Shown: piece after piece, positions 34,363 to 43,925 of the stretch
Layout: each line of letters starts with the position of its first letter
How positions within the stretch are numbered: position 1 is the stretch's first letter
NCBI GenBank assembly: GCA_963750895.1
Contig: CAVVSD010000007.1
Coordinates: forward strand, 186,001-250,000
DNA length: 64,000 bases
From: CAVVSD01 sp963750895
GTDB taxonomy: Bacteria; Actinomycetota; Thermoleophilia; Solirubrobacterales; Solirubrobacteraceae
Direction: 5' to 3'
The notes under the pieces: model-generated
Seen by the model: only the letters and a program-made list of their open reading frames with translations
Databases searched by the model: none
What the model was told of the DNA's origin: nothing
Translations under genes and position numbers: made by a program

Positions 34363-37300
34363 GTGTCGCACGCCGTGCGACCCGGACCCAGAGACAACCT
34401 GGTTACTCAGATGCTCGCGACTCAGCTCGCGAACGTCGATCCGTCACTGGTTTCTGGTTCCTCACTTGATCCGGTCGAGGGTCCGACTCGGCTCTCTCGT
34501 CATCTAGGGGCCGTCATTGAGCGCGCGCTTCGAGAGCTCCATGACGATCCGGATGCGCAGGCCGCTCTGGTAAACAGCGTGATCGCCGCAAGCGCAGCGA
34601 TCCCAGACCGAGAGGCAGAACAACTCGCTGCTCCGCCTCGGGTACTGGATGGCATCAAGCGCGCCCCGCAGCGACTCGGTGACACGCCGTATGCAGTTCC
34701 CGCACCGACGGTGCCCCTCTCGACGAGCGACCTTCTCGCCAACGCCGAAGGTCAACCAAACATCGGAAGCGAGCTGCGTCTCGAGCTCGAGTCCGCGGAC
34801 AGCGTCGACCTTCTGTGCGCGTTCGTCATCTGGAGCGGCGTCGTCCGGCTGCGGGAGCCGATCGCCGGCGTGATCGGCGGGGCGGCCGGGTGCGCGTCAT
34901 CACGACGACGTACATGGGCGCGACGCAGCGCCGGGCAGTCGACGAGCTCGTCGGGTTCGGCGCTGAGGTCCGCGTCGCGTTCGACGCGCGCATGACCAAG
35001 CTGCACGCGAAGGCGTGGCTGCTCGAGCGCGACTCCGGGCTGACGCACGGCCTTCATCGGCTCGTCGAACTGTCGCACACCGCGCTCTTCGACGGGCTCG
35101 AATGGAACGTGCGGCTTTCGTCGGTGGACGCCCAGTCATGTGATCGAGCGGGTCCGCACGATGTTCGAGAGCTACTGGGCGTCTGAGCACTTCGAGCCGT
35201 ACGACCCGGCGACGGCGGCGAGCGGCTCGAGCGCGCGCTGGGTGCCCATCGGACCGCGACGCGGGCGCTCAGCGTCTCGTTCATCGGGCTCGACGTTCAC
35301 CCGTATCCGCATCAGCAGCGGATGCTCGAACGCCTGATGGTCGAGCGCGAGCGCCACGAGCGCCATCGGAACCTCGTGGTTGCGGCGACTGGGACCGGCA
35401 AGACGGTGGTTGCCGCCCTCGACTACCGACAGCTGCGGCAGCGCGCGGCCGCGATCTCTCGCTGCTGTTCGTCGCCCACCGCGAGCGGATTCTCGAGCAG
35501 AGTCGTGCGACGTTCCGAGCCGTTCTGCGCGACGGATCGTTCGGCGAGATCCACGGCGGCGGCCGCAGTCGCGGCGGGGCGGCACGTGTTCGCGATGATC
35601 CAGTCGGTCTCCGACGAGGATCTGCGTCGGCTCGCGCCGCAGCGAGTTCGACGTCGTCATCGTCGACGAGTTCCACCACGCGGCGGCGCCGAGCTACCGG
35701 CGCCTGCTCGACGCCTCGATCCGGCGGAGTCGCTCGGGCTGACGGCCACGCCCGAGCGCATGGACGCGCAGAACGTCACCGAGTTCTTCGGCGGTCGCAT
35801 CGCCGTCGAGCTGCGTCTGTGGGAGGCGATCGACGAGGGCTTCCTCGTCCCGTTCCAGTACTTCGGCGTCGCCGACGGGACCGATCTCTCGGGGCTGCGC
35901 TGGCAGCGCGGCGGATACGCGCGTGAGGAGCTCGACGACGTCATCACCGGCGACGACGCGCGCGTCGCCAAGCTGCTGGAGGCGATCCGGCGCGTATCGC
36001 TGAGCCAGGCCGAATGCGGGCGCTCGGCTTCTGCGTTTCGGTGGCACACGCGGAGTACATGGCCGCACGTTCACCGCGGCGGCCTCGCTCGGTCGCGCTC
36101 TCCGGCGAGACGCCCGAGGCCGAGCGCAACGATGCGCTGCGCCGGCTCGAGTCGGGAGAGCTGCGGGCGATCTTCTCGGTCGACGTTCTCGGCGAGGGCG
36201 TCGACGTCCCGAGCGTCGACACGGTGCTGCTGCTCCGTCCCACCGACAGCGCGACGGTCTTCACCCAGCAGCTCGGACGTGGCCTGCGCCGGGCCGACGG
36301 CAAGCCGTACCTGACGGTGATCGACCTGATCGGGCAGCAGCACCGTCAGTTCCGCTTCGACCGGCGGCTCGGCGCGCTCGTCGATCGCCGGCGCGGGCCG
36401 CTTGCGCGGCAGATCGAGGACGGGCTTCCCGTTCCTTCCCTCCGGTGTCACGTCGAGCTCGACCGACAGAGCGAGGAGATCGTGCTCGGCAACCTCCGTG
36501 ATGCAGCGCGACTCACCAGTGGCGAACGATGGTCGACGATCTGCGTGGGCTGCCGGACGCGACGCTCGCGGCAGTACTTGGCGCAGACCGATCCGATCCC
36601 GTCGGACGTCTACCGACGTCAGGACTACAGCTGGACGCGCCTGCGCCGCGAGCCGGCCGGATCGTTCCGGCCACCCGGCGCGTGACGAGGAGCGCGACCT
36701 GCTGCGCGCGGTGCGGCGGATGCAGCACATCGACGACCCGGAACGAGTCGCGGTGTACCGCGAGCTCCTCGCCGACGAGCCAGCCGCCGCGCGATCGCGA
36801 GCTCGACGAGCGCCAGCGCCGATGCTGCTGATGCTCCACTACGACCTCTGGGGCACGCGCCGCACATTCCCCGATCTCGACGCGTCACTCGGCGCCTTCT
36901 GGCGCACGAGCCGTCCGAGAGGAGATAGACGAGCTCCTCGGCGTCCTGGACGAGCGCAGCGCACGCTCGACACGCCCGTCGAACCTCGCGCCCGAGATTC
37001 CGCTTCACGTCCACGCGCGCTACACCCGCGACGAGATCCTCGGCGCCTACGGCGAGGGCTCGCCGGCGAAGCCGCCGCAGTTCCGCGAGGGCGTGCGCCA
37101 CATCGCGTCGGCCGCGACGGACCTGCTCCTTGTGACGCTCAAGAAGGCCGAGCGCGACTACTCGCCGACGACGCTGTATCGCGACTACGCATCGCAGCCG
37201 AACTCTTCCACTGGGAATCGCAATCGACGCAGAGCGCGGCTCACCGACAATCCAGCGCTACGAGCAACACATCGCGCGCGACCACACATCGTGCTGTTCG

Positions 37301-37469
37301 TCCGCGAGCGGAAGACGCTCGAGAACGGCATCGGCTCGCCGTACGTGTGCCTCGGGCCTGCTCGATACGTCGCTTCAACCGGGACCGCCCGTGTCTCTTC
37401 ACGTGGGAACTCGAGACGCCGATGCCCGAGGAGCTGTTCGAGTCAGCCCGTACTGTCTCAGCGGCTTGA
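34363..37469 (+). pseudogene. PLD nuclease - DEAD/DEAH helicase - DUF3427 protein, about ten or more frameshifts
   Basis: Pieces in all three frames line up as one protein of about 1,035 residues. They begin with an N-terminal region ('LVTQMLATQLANVDPSLVSG'), then a phospholipase-D-type site ('DARMTKLHAKAWLLERDSGL', HxK, then a shifted GSSN-like block). A superfamily 2 helicase follows: 'VVAATGTGKTVVAA' (Walker A), 'VVIVDEFHH' (DEAH-like), 'LGLTATPER' and 'QLGRGLRRADG' (motif VI). A DUF3427 C terminus reads 'GSPAKPPQFREGVRHIASAA', 'ERDYSPTTLYRDYA' and ends 'TWELETPMPEELFESAR'. This architecture (COG3886+COG1061) is often in defence or mobile regions. The start (GTG 34363 or 34375) is uncertain. 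All motifs survive between indels. Confidence 0.78.
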
Positions 37470-38975
37470 GGTCGCGCCCTGCCTGGCGGCGCCCCGCACC
37501 AAAAGGGGCGCCCCCGGCCCAATCGCTAGCGGGCGGGCATCCGGTCCCGCCCAGCTGTGCCCGTGCTGCCGACCGCCGTGGCGCCCATGGCGGTTCTGCC
37601 CGATCATCGGCCCCGGCTGATACGCGACGAACGCCGAGTCGCCGAGCCCGAGCCCAGCGGCGCTGGCGTTCAACGCCTCCGGCGTCGCCAGCGATCCCCA
37701 CTGCCCGCTCTCGACGCGCTGCTGCAGGGCAAGCACGCCGGCCACCAGCTCGGCCGGCGTGAAGTTGCAGTGGATCGCCCGCGAGACGTAGGACTGGCGA
37801 AGCAGGTCGCCGGCGCCGGCCCGGGCCACCTTGCGCCCGTACTGGTTCTCGCCCGTCACCGGGACGAGGTTGTCGCCGATCGTGTGCATCGTCAGCGTCG
37901 GGACCTGCAGGCGCCCGGTCGGATCCGAGTAGCGCCTCGACCAGGCCACCGCGGCCGGGTCGGCCGTGATGTCGGCGTCCTTCGTCAGCGTGGCCAGGTC
38001 GGCGGCCAGGTCCAGCCCGGCCTTGGCGTAGAGCGCCTTGACCGTGGACAGGTAGGGCGAGCGGCGCAGCTCACGGGCGAAGTCCACGCCCTTCGTCCAC
38101 GAGGAGTTGCCGCCCGCGGCGAGCTCGATCTGCTGCCGGCCGGTGACCGTGAACGGGATGATGGGGAACGCCGGGAAGCCGAACTCGGCGCCGTACTGCC
38201 CGGCCTCGACGGCGTCGGGGTCGGCCGGGTCGGGCGGCGCCGGAGCCGTCGGCGCCCAGGAGGTGGTGTTCAGGAACGCCATCGCCAGCGCGAGGCGCGC
38301 GCGCCCTTCCGCAGTCGTCTGCGCCTGCACGCCGATCGCCTGCAGCTGGTCGGCCGCGGCGGCGGCCTCGGCCTGGTCGGCGTAGCGGACGAGCTTGATG
38401 GACTGGTCGGGCGCGAGCAGCCGGCTCATCGCGTACTCGCCGTCGAGCTGGTAGTTCGACAGGTTGGTTCCGCCGTAGACGATGCCGCACGTGCTCAGGG
38501 CGCCGTCGATGCGCCCGTTGCCCTGCTCGGCCTCGAGCGAGCTGACCAGGCCGCCCATCGACGTGCCGACCGCGAGGACGTGGTCGGGCTTGCGCGGCAG
38601 GATCGTCTTCTCGACCTGTGCGAGCGTCTCGAACTGCTCGTCGACCGCCGTCCCGAGCACCCACAGCGAGCCGCTGGGCGGTCCCAGGCCGGACCCGGCA
38701 AGCGCATAGCCGCGCGCGAGCAGGGCGGCCTTCGTGTCGTCGTCGGGCGCGTTCGATGGGTCGGTGGTGCCGTAGCCGTGGCTGTACAGCAGCAGCGTGC
38801 CGTTCCAGTTCGCGGGCAGGTCGGCGACCCACGAACCGCCGTCGCTCGTGCTGCCCGTGTAGTTGCCAGGAGGCGCGGCGTGGGCGGATGCGGCGCCCAG
38901 CAGCAGGGACCCGGTGGCGGCGAGCGCGGCCGCGACCGTCAAGGCGCGGCGACGCAGGGACGCAATCCAACCCAT
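37458..38975 (-). CDS. Secreted alpha/beta-hydrolase
   Basis: A 505-residue exported protein. It starts 'MGWIASLRRRALTVAAALAA' with a signal peptide ending around 'ASAHA', and has a GAGGAGAGG leader. The mature part shows the oxyanion region 'LLLYSHGYGTTDPSNAPDDD', the nucleophile elbow 'AVGTSMGGLVSSLEAEQ', a likely catalytic Asp in 'HTIGDNLVPVTGENQ' and His in 'SRAIHCNFTPAELV'. It is an esterase or lipase-like enzyme acting outside the cell; the substrate is unknown. The last 40 or so residues ('GQNRHGRHGGRQHGHS' onward) are low-complexity and overlap the convergent helicase stop by 12 bases. A late frameshift could hide the true end. Confidence 0.78.
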   Translation of the reverse strand: MGWIASLRRRALTVAAALAATGSLLLGAASAHAAPPGNYTGSTSDGGSWVADLPANWNGTLLLYSHGYGTTDPSNAPDDDTKAALLARGYALAGSGLGPPSGSLWVLGTAVDEQFETLAQVEKTILPRKPDHVLAVGTSMGGLVSSLEAEQGNGRIDGALSTCGIVYGGTNLSNYQLDGEYAMSRLLAPDQSIKLVRYADQAEAAAAADQLQAIGVQAQTTAEGRARLALAMAFLNTTSWAPTAPAPPDPADPDAVEAGQYGAEFGFPAFPIIPFTVTGRQQIELAAGGNSSWTKGVDFARELRRSPYLSTVKALYAKAGLDLAADLATLTKDADITADPAAVAWSRRYSDPTGRLQVPTLTMHTIGDNLVPVTGENQYGRKVARAGAGDLLRQSYVSRAIHCNFTPAELVAGVLALQQRVESGQWGSLATPEALNASAAGLGLGDSAFVAYQPGPMIGQNRHGRHGGRQHGHSWAGPDARPLAIGPGAPLLVRGAARQGATSSR

Positions 38976-38992
38976 GACCTCTCCTCTCGTCG

Positions 38993-39011
38993 GCGCCCTC
39001 CCGCAGGGCGC
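38993..39011 (-). terminator. Hairpin between the ABC-2 permease and secreted hydrolase genes
   Basis: GCGCCCT / AGGGCGC stem of 7 bp with loop CCCGC, in the 83-base gap between two minus-strand genes. It probably ends the ABC exporter transcript; there is no T-run. It could instead be leader structure of the hydrolase mRNA. Confidence 0.45.
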
Positions 39012-39058
39012 AGAGCAAGTTCGGACGCCTTATACCACCAGGGGACCGGCGGTCGAAG

Positions 39059-39781
39059 CTAGCCGCGCCGTGCGAGCACCGCGGCGGCGGCGAGCGCCGC
39101 GACTCCCCACACCCCAAGCGCCACGAGCTGCCCGCTGAACTGGTGCTCACCCAGCCAGGGATCGGTGATCGCGAGGATCGGCGACGGCAGCGCCGACGCG
39201 ATGTCGCCCATCGGCCCCGTCATGACACCCCGCGGCGGCCCACCGCCCCCGAGCAGGTAGAGCGGGAAGAACGCCAGCAGCCCCACGGCCTGCGCCGCGC
39301 GCGCCGACGGCACGGCAAGCCCGACGACGACACCCAGCAGCAGCAGGCACACGACGCCGACCACAGCGCCAACCACCGTCTGCCACCCGTAGACCACCGA
39401 CGGGATGCCGTACGTGAACGACGCCAGCGCCAGCACGAGCACCGCGCCGACCACGACGAGCCCGAGCGTGACCAGAGCCTGCGCCGCCACGACCCGCCAC
39501 GCCGGCACCCCGAACGCCTCGAAGCGCCGCAGCACCCCGCGCTCCCGATACGACGCCAGCGACACCGGCAGCCCCACCAGACACAGAGCGATGACCGGCA
39601 CGCCCAGCGACGCGACGACGTAGTAGTCGTCCGGCCGCACGTTCCCGAACCCGTCGTCGGGCTGATCGCCGAACACCCCGGCGAGCACGACCATGCAGAA
39701 CACCGGGAAGACGAACGCGAAGACCAGCACGGTCCAGTCCCGCGCCAGCAGTCGAGCCTCGACAAGAGCAAGCCGGCTCAT
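39059..39781 (-). CDS. ABC-2 type exporter permease
   Basis: A 240-residue, six-helix membrane protein starting 'MSRLALVEARLLARDWTVLV', with family-like 'FVFPVFCMVVLAGVFGD' and a cytoplasmic 'SYRERGVLRRFEAFGVPAWR' loop characteristic of DrrB/YhhJ-like permeases. It works with the ATPase encoded just upstream; its ATG overlaps that gene's stop (ATGA). Probably a drug, lipid or peptide exporter. Confidence 0.88.
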   Translation of the reverse strand: MSRLALVEARLLARDWTVLVFAFVFPVFCMVVLAGVFGDQPDDGFGNVRPDDYYVVASLGVPVIALCLVGLPVSLASYRERGVLRRFEAFGVPAWRVVAAQALVTLGLVVVGAVLVLALASFTYGIPSVVYGWQTVVGAVVGVVCLLLLGVVVGLAVPSARAAQAVGLLAFFPLYLLGGGGPPRGVMTGPMGDIASALPSPILAITDPWLGEHQFSGQLVALGVWGVAALAAAAVLARRG

Positions 39782-40686
39782 CACAGACCTCCATCCAGCA
39801 TCGCCACGACCGAGTCCTCCAGCGTCGGCCGGATCACCGTGAAGTCGTCCGCACAGACGTCACGTCGCGCGAGCTCCGCCGCGACCAGCACGACCGACCG
39901 CGGCTCCCCGCTCACACAAGCGACGCGCCCGTCGAAGCGCACCTCGACCACGCCCGGCACCCGCTCGAGCCCATCCAATGCAGAGGCGGACGAGGACGAG
40001 AACCGCATCGCCACCGGCCCGCCGAACCCGACCAACTCGGACGGCGCGCCCCACGCCACCACGACCCCGTCGCTCATCACGGCAACGCGGTCGCAGAGCC
40101 GCTCCGCCTCGTCCATGTCATGGGTGACGAGCACGACCGTCGCGCCCTGATCGCGGGCCTGCTCGACGAGCGCCCACGTGTCGCGACGCGCGGCCGGATC
40201 GAGTCCCTGCGTCAGCTCGTCGAGGAACACCAGGCGAGGCCGGTTGACCAGCGCCAGCGCCAGGAACAGCCGCTGCCGCTGCCCGCCGCTCAACGTCCCG
40301 AACGCCTGCCGCAGCATCCCGTCGAGGCCCCACACGGAAGCCAACGAACGCCAGTCGACCACGTCGCCGGCGAGCCCCGCGAACAGCTGCAGCGCCTCGC
40401 CGACCCGCAGCCGGTCCGGCAGCGCCGACGTCTGCAGCTGCGCGCCGATCAGCGGCCGGAGCGGCCCCCGATCGACAGCAGGGTCGAACCCCAGCACCCG
40501 CACCGTCCCGGAGTCAGAGGAGCGCAGCCCCTGCACCACCTCGACCGTCGTCGTCTTGCCCGCACCGTTGCGCCCGGCGATCCCGAAGATCTCGCCCTCG
40601 GCGACGCTGAAGTTCACGCCGCGGAGCACCGGCCGGCCGTCGTAGTCCTTGCGGAGGTCCGAGACCTCGATCGCTGTGCCGTCCAT
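39781..40686 (-). CDS. ABC exporter ATP-binding protein (DrrA/CcmA-like)
   Basis: A 301-residue ATPase: Walker A 'AGRNGAGKTTTVEVV', Q-loop near 'IGAQLQTSALPDRL', signature 'TLSGGQRQRLFLALAL', Walker B 'LVFLDELTQGLD' and H-loop 'LVTHDMDEAERL'. The C-terminal 80 residues resemble the DrrA-type accessory region. ATG 40686 ('MDGTAIEVSDL') was chosen; the open frame runs 15 codons further up without a better start. It lies 60 bases downstream of the two-component genes on the same strand, so these probably regulate it. Confidence 0.92.
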   Translation of the reverse strand: MDGTAIEVSDLRKDYDGRPVLRGVNFSVAEGEIFGIAGRNGAGKTTTVEVVQGLRSSDSGTVRVLGFDPAVDRGPLRPLIGAQLQTSALPDRLRVGEALQLFAGLAGDVVDWRSLASVWGLDGMLRQAFGTLSGGQRQRLFLALALVNRPRLVFLDELTQGLDPAARRDTWALVEQARDQGATVVLVTHDMDEAERLCDRVAVMSDGVVVAWGAPSELVGFGGPVAMRFSSSSASALDGLERVPGVVEVRFDGRVACVSGEPRSVVLVAAELARRDVCADDFTVIRPTLEDSVVAMLDGGL

Positions 40687-40746
40687 GCCGCAGAACACTG
40701 AGCGCGCAAGACGAAAAGCACATCGCCCCACGGGCCCGACAACGAC

Positions 40747-41407
40747 TCAGCCCGCGGGAGGAGCCCCCGGCGTCACGACCCCGTGGTCGTAGGCGAAGAC
40801 GATCGCCGCCGGCCGGTCGCGCACGCCGAGCTTCATGAAGATCGACCCGACGTGGGTCTTCACCGTCGCCTCGGCGACGAACAGCTCGCCCGCGATCTCG
40901 GCGTTCGTCGCGCCCCGCGCCATCAAGCGCAGGACGTCGTGCTCGCGGTCGGTCAGGTCGTCGATCCGCGCGACCTCCCGCGCCGCGGGCGCGACCAGCC
41001 GCCGGTACTGCGCCAGCACCCGCGGCGCGACCGCCTGGTCGAACCACGCCCCACCGCCGGCCACCGCACGGACGGCGGCGATGAGGTCCTCGGCCGAGGA
41101 GTCCTTCAGCACGAACCCCGCGGCGCCCGCCTCCAGCGCACCCCAGAGCACCTCGTCCTCGCCGAACGTGGTCAGGACGAGCACGGGCACGGCGCCGCCG
41201 AGCGACCGCGTCGCCTCGATCCCGTCCATCCGCGGCATGCGGATGTCCATCAACACGACGTCCAAGGACAACGAGGGCAGCTCGGCCACGAGCCTCCACA
41301 CCGTCGCCGCACTCGGCGACCACCTCGAACCCGTCCTCCGGCGACAGGATCCGCGCGACGCCCGCGCGCACGATCGCCTGGTCGTCGACGAGACCGACGC
41401 GGATCAC
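40747..41407 (-). CDS. NarL/FixJ-type response regulator, frameshifted
   Basis: About 219 residues. The start GTG 41407 overlaps the kinase stop (GTGA). The receiver begins 'VIRVGLVDDQAIVRAGVARI' (acidic pocket DD), then the frame breaks near 41297-41301. The other frame continues with the phosphorylated Asp in 'LDVVLMDIRMPRMDGIEA', then 'VLVLTTFGEDEVL' and 'GAAGFVLKDSSAEDLI' (conserved Lys). The LuxR helix-turn-helix is 'LTDREHDVLRLMARGATNAE' to 'VKTHVGSIFMKLGV'. One base repairs it. It probably controls the adjacent ABC exporter. Confidence 0.85.
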
Positions 41408-42573
41408 GCGGGCGCCTCCACCGGCAGACGGCACGTCACGCGCCAGCCGCCGGGCATCGGTCCCGCCTCGAGGTCGCCGCCCAGCGCTGCGGCCCGCTCG
41501 CGCATGCCGACGAGCCCGTAGCCGGTGCCGCTGGAGTCACCGGCGAGCTGACCGGTCGTCGACGCGTCGAGCAGCACCAGCCCACCCTCGCGCGTGACGC
41601 CGAGCACCGTGCGCGCGTCGGGGGCATGCCGCGCCGCGTTGGCCAGCGCCTCCTGCGCGATCCGGTAGACGGCGACGCCGACGCCGGGATCGACGTCGCT
41701 CAGATCCCCACGCACCCGCAGCTCCACGGCCAGCCCGCCGGCGCGCGCGTTGTCGACCAGCGCGGAGATGTCGCGCGTCGTCGGGACCGGAGCGGCGACG
41801 CCCTCGTCGTCGCGCAGGAACGTCAGCGTCTGGCGCAGCTCGCGCATGCTCTGCCGCCCCTGCTCCTCGGCCGCGCGCAGCGCCTCCTCGGCGGCATCGG
41901 GGTCGCGCCGCAGCACGTGCCGCGCACCGGTCACGTGCAGCATCATCGCCGCGAGGCCGTGGCCGACGAGGTCGTGCACGTCACGCGCGATCTCCCGCCG
42001 CTGCGCGACGAGCGCCTGCTCGGCGAGCTCCTGGCGCGTCGCGTCGAGCTGCTGGGCGAGCTCCATCTGCCGCCGCACGGCACGCGAGACGACCCACGGG
42101 AACGCGATGCCCAGCAGCCACACGCCGCCGAGATCGGCGTCGGCCGGCTCGGTCAGCCACACGATCACGGGACCGGCGAGCGTCAGCAGGCCCAGCGCCA
42201 GCGACAGGCGCAGCGGCGCCACCCACGCGCCGACGACGAACGCCAGCACGGACAGCTCGAACAGCAGCGGCTCGAGCTGTCCGGGCCGGACCGCGACGAC
42301 GACGGACGCGACGACCACGACGGCCACGCCGACGATCGGCACCCGCGGCAGCCACGCCCATGCCGCGAAGGCGATCACGGGGACCACGGCGAGCACCGTC
42401 GAGCCGGTGGAACCCGGGTCGGCGACCACCGCGACGATCGCGACGACCAGCGCCAACGGCGGGACGAGGCGGCGGACCTCGTCCTGCCCCGGTTGCACCG
42501 TCACGGCCACGTCCGCAACGTACCCAGCGGCCGTCCACGCGGCATCCCCCCACGGTCGCGCCCGCAGGTCCAC
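41404..42573 (-). CDS. NarL-type sensor histidine kinase
   Basis: About 389 residues. The N terminus holds several TM helices ('LAVVPVIAFAAWAWLPRV' and following). The HisKA_3 box is 'QRREIARDVHDLVGHGLAAM' with the phosphorylated His, and the ATPase domain shows 'AQEALANAARHAPDA' (N box) and 'GTGYGLVGMRERAAALGGDL' (G box). No sensor domain other than the membrane helices is seen, as in intramembrane-sensing kinases of envelope stress systems. The start is uncertain: GTG 42573 lies within a palindrome, so a downstream GTG near 42510 may be the real start. Coupled to the response regulator. Confidence 0.87.
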   Translation of the reverse strand: MDLRARPWGDAAWTAAGYVADVAVTVQPGQDEVRRLVPPLALVVAIVAVVADPGSTGSTVLAVVPVIAFAAWAWLPRVPIVGVAVVVVASVVVAVRPGQLEPLLFELSVLAFVVGAWVAPLRLSLALGLLTLAGPVIVWLTEPADADLGGVWLLGIAFPWVVSRAVRRQMELAQQLDATRQELAEQALVAQRREIARDVHDLVGHGLAAMMLHVTGARHVLRRDPDAAEEALRAAEEQGRQSMRELRQTLTFLRDDEGVAAPVPTTRDISALVDNARAGGLAVELRVRGDLSDVDPGVGVAVYRIAQEALANAARHAPDARTVLGVTREGGLVLLDASTTGQLAGDSSGTGYGLVGMRERAAALGGDLEAGPMPGGWRVTCRLPVEAPA

Positions 42574-42584
42574 CCGCGGGTGGA
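42569..42584. promoter_or_regulatory. 16-bp perfect palindrome between the kinase and universal stress protein genes
   Basis: TCCACCCGCGGGTGGA is its own reverse complement. It lies in the divergent gap, 20 bases before the usp ATG. It probably binds a dimeric regulator, perhaps the neighbouring response regulator. It could also fold as a hairpin at the 5' end of either transcript. Confidence 0.5.
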
Positions 42585-42603
42585 ACCTGGCACCGTTCGT
42601 GGC

Positions 42604-43537
42604 ATGCGCACGCTCATCGCCTACGACGGCTCTGCGGAGGGGCAGGGACTCCTCGTCGCCATCCCGGCGCTCTTCCCCGCGAGCACCGCTCGCGTGCTGA
42701 CGATCTACGAAGGGCCGCTGGAGATGGAGATGTCGCTCGCGTCCGCGGGCGGCGTCGGGTATCTCGGACTCGACGACGAGGGGTGGGAGAGCTTCGAGCG
42801 CACATCACGAGAGGACGCCGTGGCTACGGCGCAGGAGGCGAGCGCCGCGCTCATCGCCGCCGGCCTGACCGCGGACGCCGCAGCCGAGCGCTCCCGGACC
42901 GGAGCGAACACCGTCGCCCGGATCCTCGAGGCGGCGGACGACTGGGACGCCGACGTCATCGCGACCGGCACCCGCGGGCGCGGCGGCGTCAAGCGCGCGC
43001 TGCTCGGGTCCACGTCGACGGCGCTCCTGCACCGCGCCGACCGGCCGGTGCTCGTCGTGCCACGCGACGCGGCGCCGGGTGACGGGCCGGCCATCGTCGC
43101 CTACGACGGGTCCCCGGCCGCGCGCGCCGCGGTCGAGGTGACCGCCCGCGGCGTGGGGGACAGGGAGGTGCTCGTCGTCAACGTGTGGGACTCCCCAGAC
43201 CATGCCGTCGGCGTGATGGCGAGCGCGGGCGGGTCGGTGGACATCGCACCCAAGCTCAGCCGCTGGATGACCGATCAGGCGGCCGACCTCGCGACGGAGG
43301 GCGCGGACATCGCGCGAGCCGCGGGCGCGACGGCGCGCGCACACAGCCGAGCAGGTCACCGGCTCGTTGCACCAGGGGGTCCTCGACGTCGCCGAACGTG
43401 AGGGTGCCGCACTCGTGGTGTCGGGGTCGCGCGGGCGCGGCGGCGTGGCGTCCGCGTTGCTCGGATCGGTGTCCTCCGGACTCGTGCACGCGGCGCACCT
43501 GCCGACGATGGTGGTCCCGGGACCCGCCGAGGAGTAG
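42604..43537 (+). CDS. Tandem universal stress protein (UspA family), frameshifted in domain 2
   Basis: Two Usp domains, about 310 residues. Domain 1 starts 'MRTLIAYDGSAEGQGLLVAI' and has the nucleotide-binding loop 'GTRGRGGVKRALLGST' (G2xG9xGS/T). Domain 2 starts 'AIVAYDGSPAARAAVEV'. The frame is lost near 43340; another frame continues 'TAEQVTGSLHQGVLDVAERE', 'GSRGRGGVASALLGSV' and stops at 43537. Both ATP motifs are intact. Tandem Usp proteins act in dormancy and redox stress in actinobacteria. Confidence 0.85.
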
Positions 43538-43614
43538 CCGGCCGGAGCGTCACACGCGCCGTCACACACCCGGCCCGCAGGATCGCCTCCGTCAACCCCA
43601 AGGAGGAGCACCTC

Positions 43615-43890
43615 ATGCCCCAGTACGTGATCGAGCGCGAGATCGACGGGCTCGGCGAGTCCACCGGCCTCGAGCTGCAGGCGGTGGCGGAGAAGTCCAA
43701 CGGCGTCCTGCGCGAGCTGGGCACCGACGTCCAGTGGCTCCACAGCTACGTGACCGGCGACAAGATGTACTGCGTCTACAACGCGACCGGCGAGGACATC
43801 GTCCGCGAGCACGCCCGCCGCGGCGGCTTCCCGGCCGACAGCGTCGCGCGCGTCGTCACCGTCGTCGGCCCGACCACGGCGGAGGCCTAG
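43615..43890 (+). CDS. DUF4242 (SCO4226-like, nickel-binding) protein
   Basis: A 91-residue protein with the family N terminus 'MPQYVIEREIDGLGESTGLE' and 'WLHSYVTGDKMYCVYNATGE'. Characterised members form a dimeric ferredoxin-like barrel that binds nickel. The AAGGAGGA leader is a strong ribosome-binding site just before ATG 43615. It may share a transcript with the usp gene 78 bases upstream. Confidence 0.83.
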   Translation: MPQYVIEREIDGLGESTGLELQAVAEKSNGVLRELGTDVQWLHSYVTGDKMYCVYNATGEDIVREHARRGGFPADSVARVVTVVGPTTAEA

Positions 43891-43925
43891 CGCCCGTTTG
43901 CGGGTCCGGCGAGGATGGTGGAGCC

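Noticed and set aside
34363..37469. Separate nuclease, helicase and DUF3427 genes
   Set aside because: The fragments are contiguous with no starts or ribosome-binding sites between them and match one known multi-domain architecture.
33400..37500. An insertion sequence or integrative element as the cause of the odd composition
   Set aside because: No transposase, integrase, terminal inverted repeat or target duplication could be found at either end.
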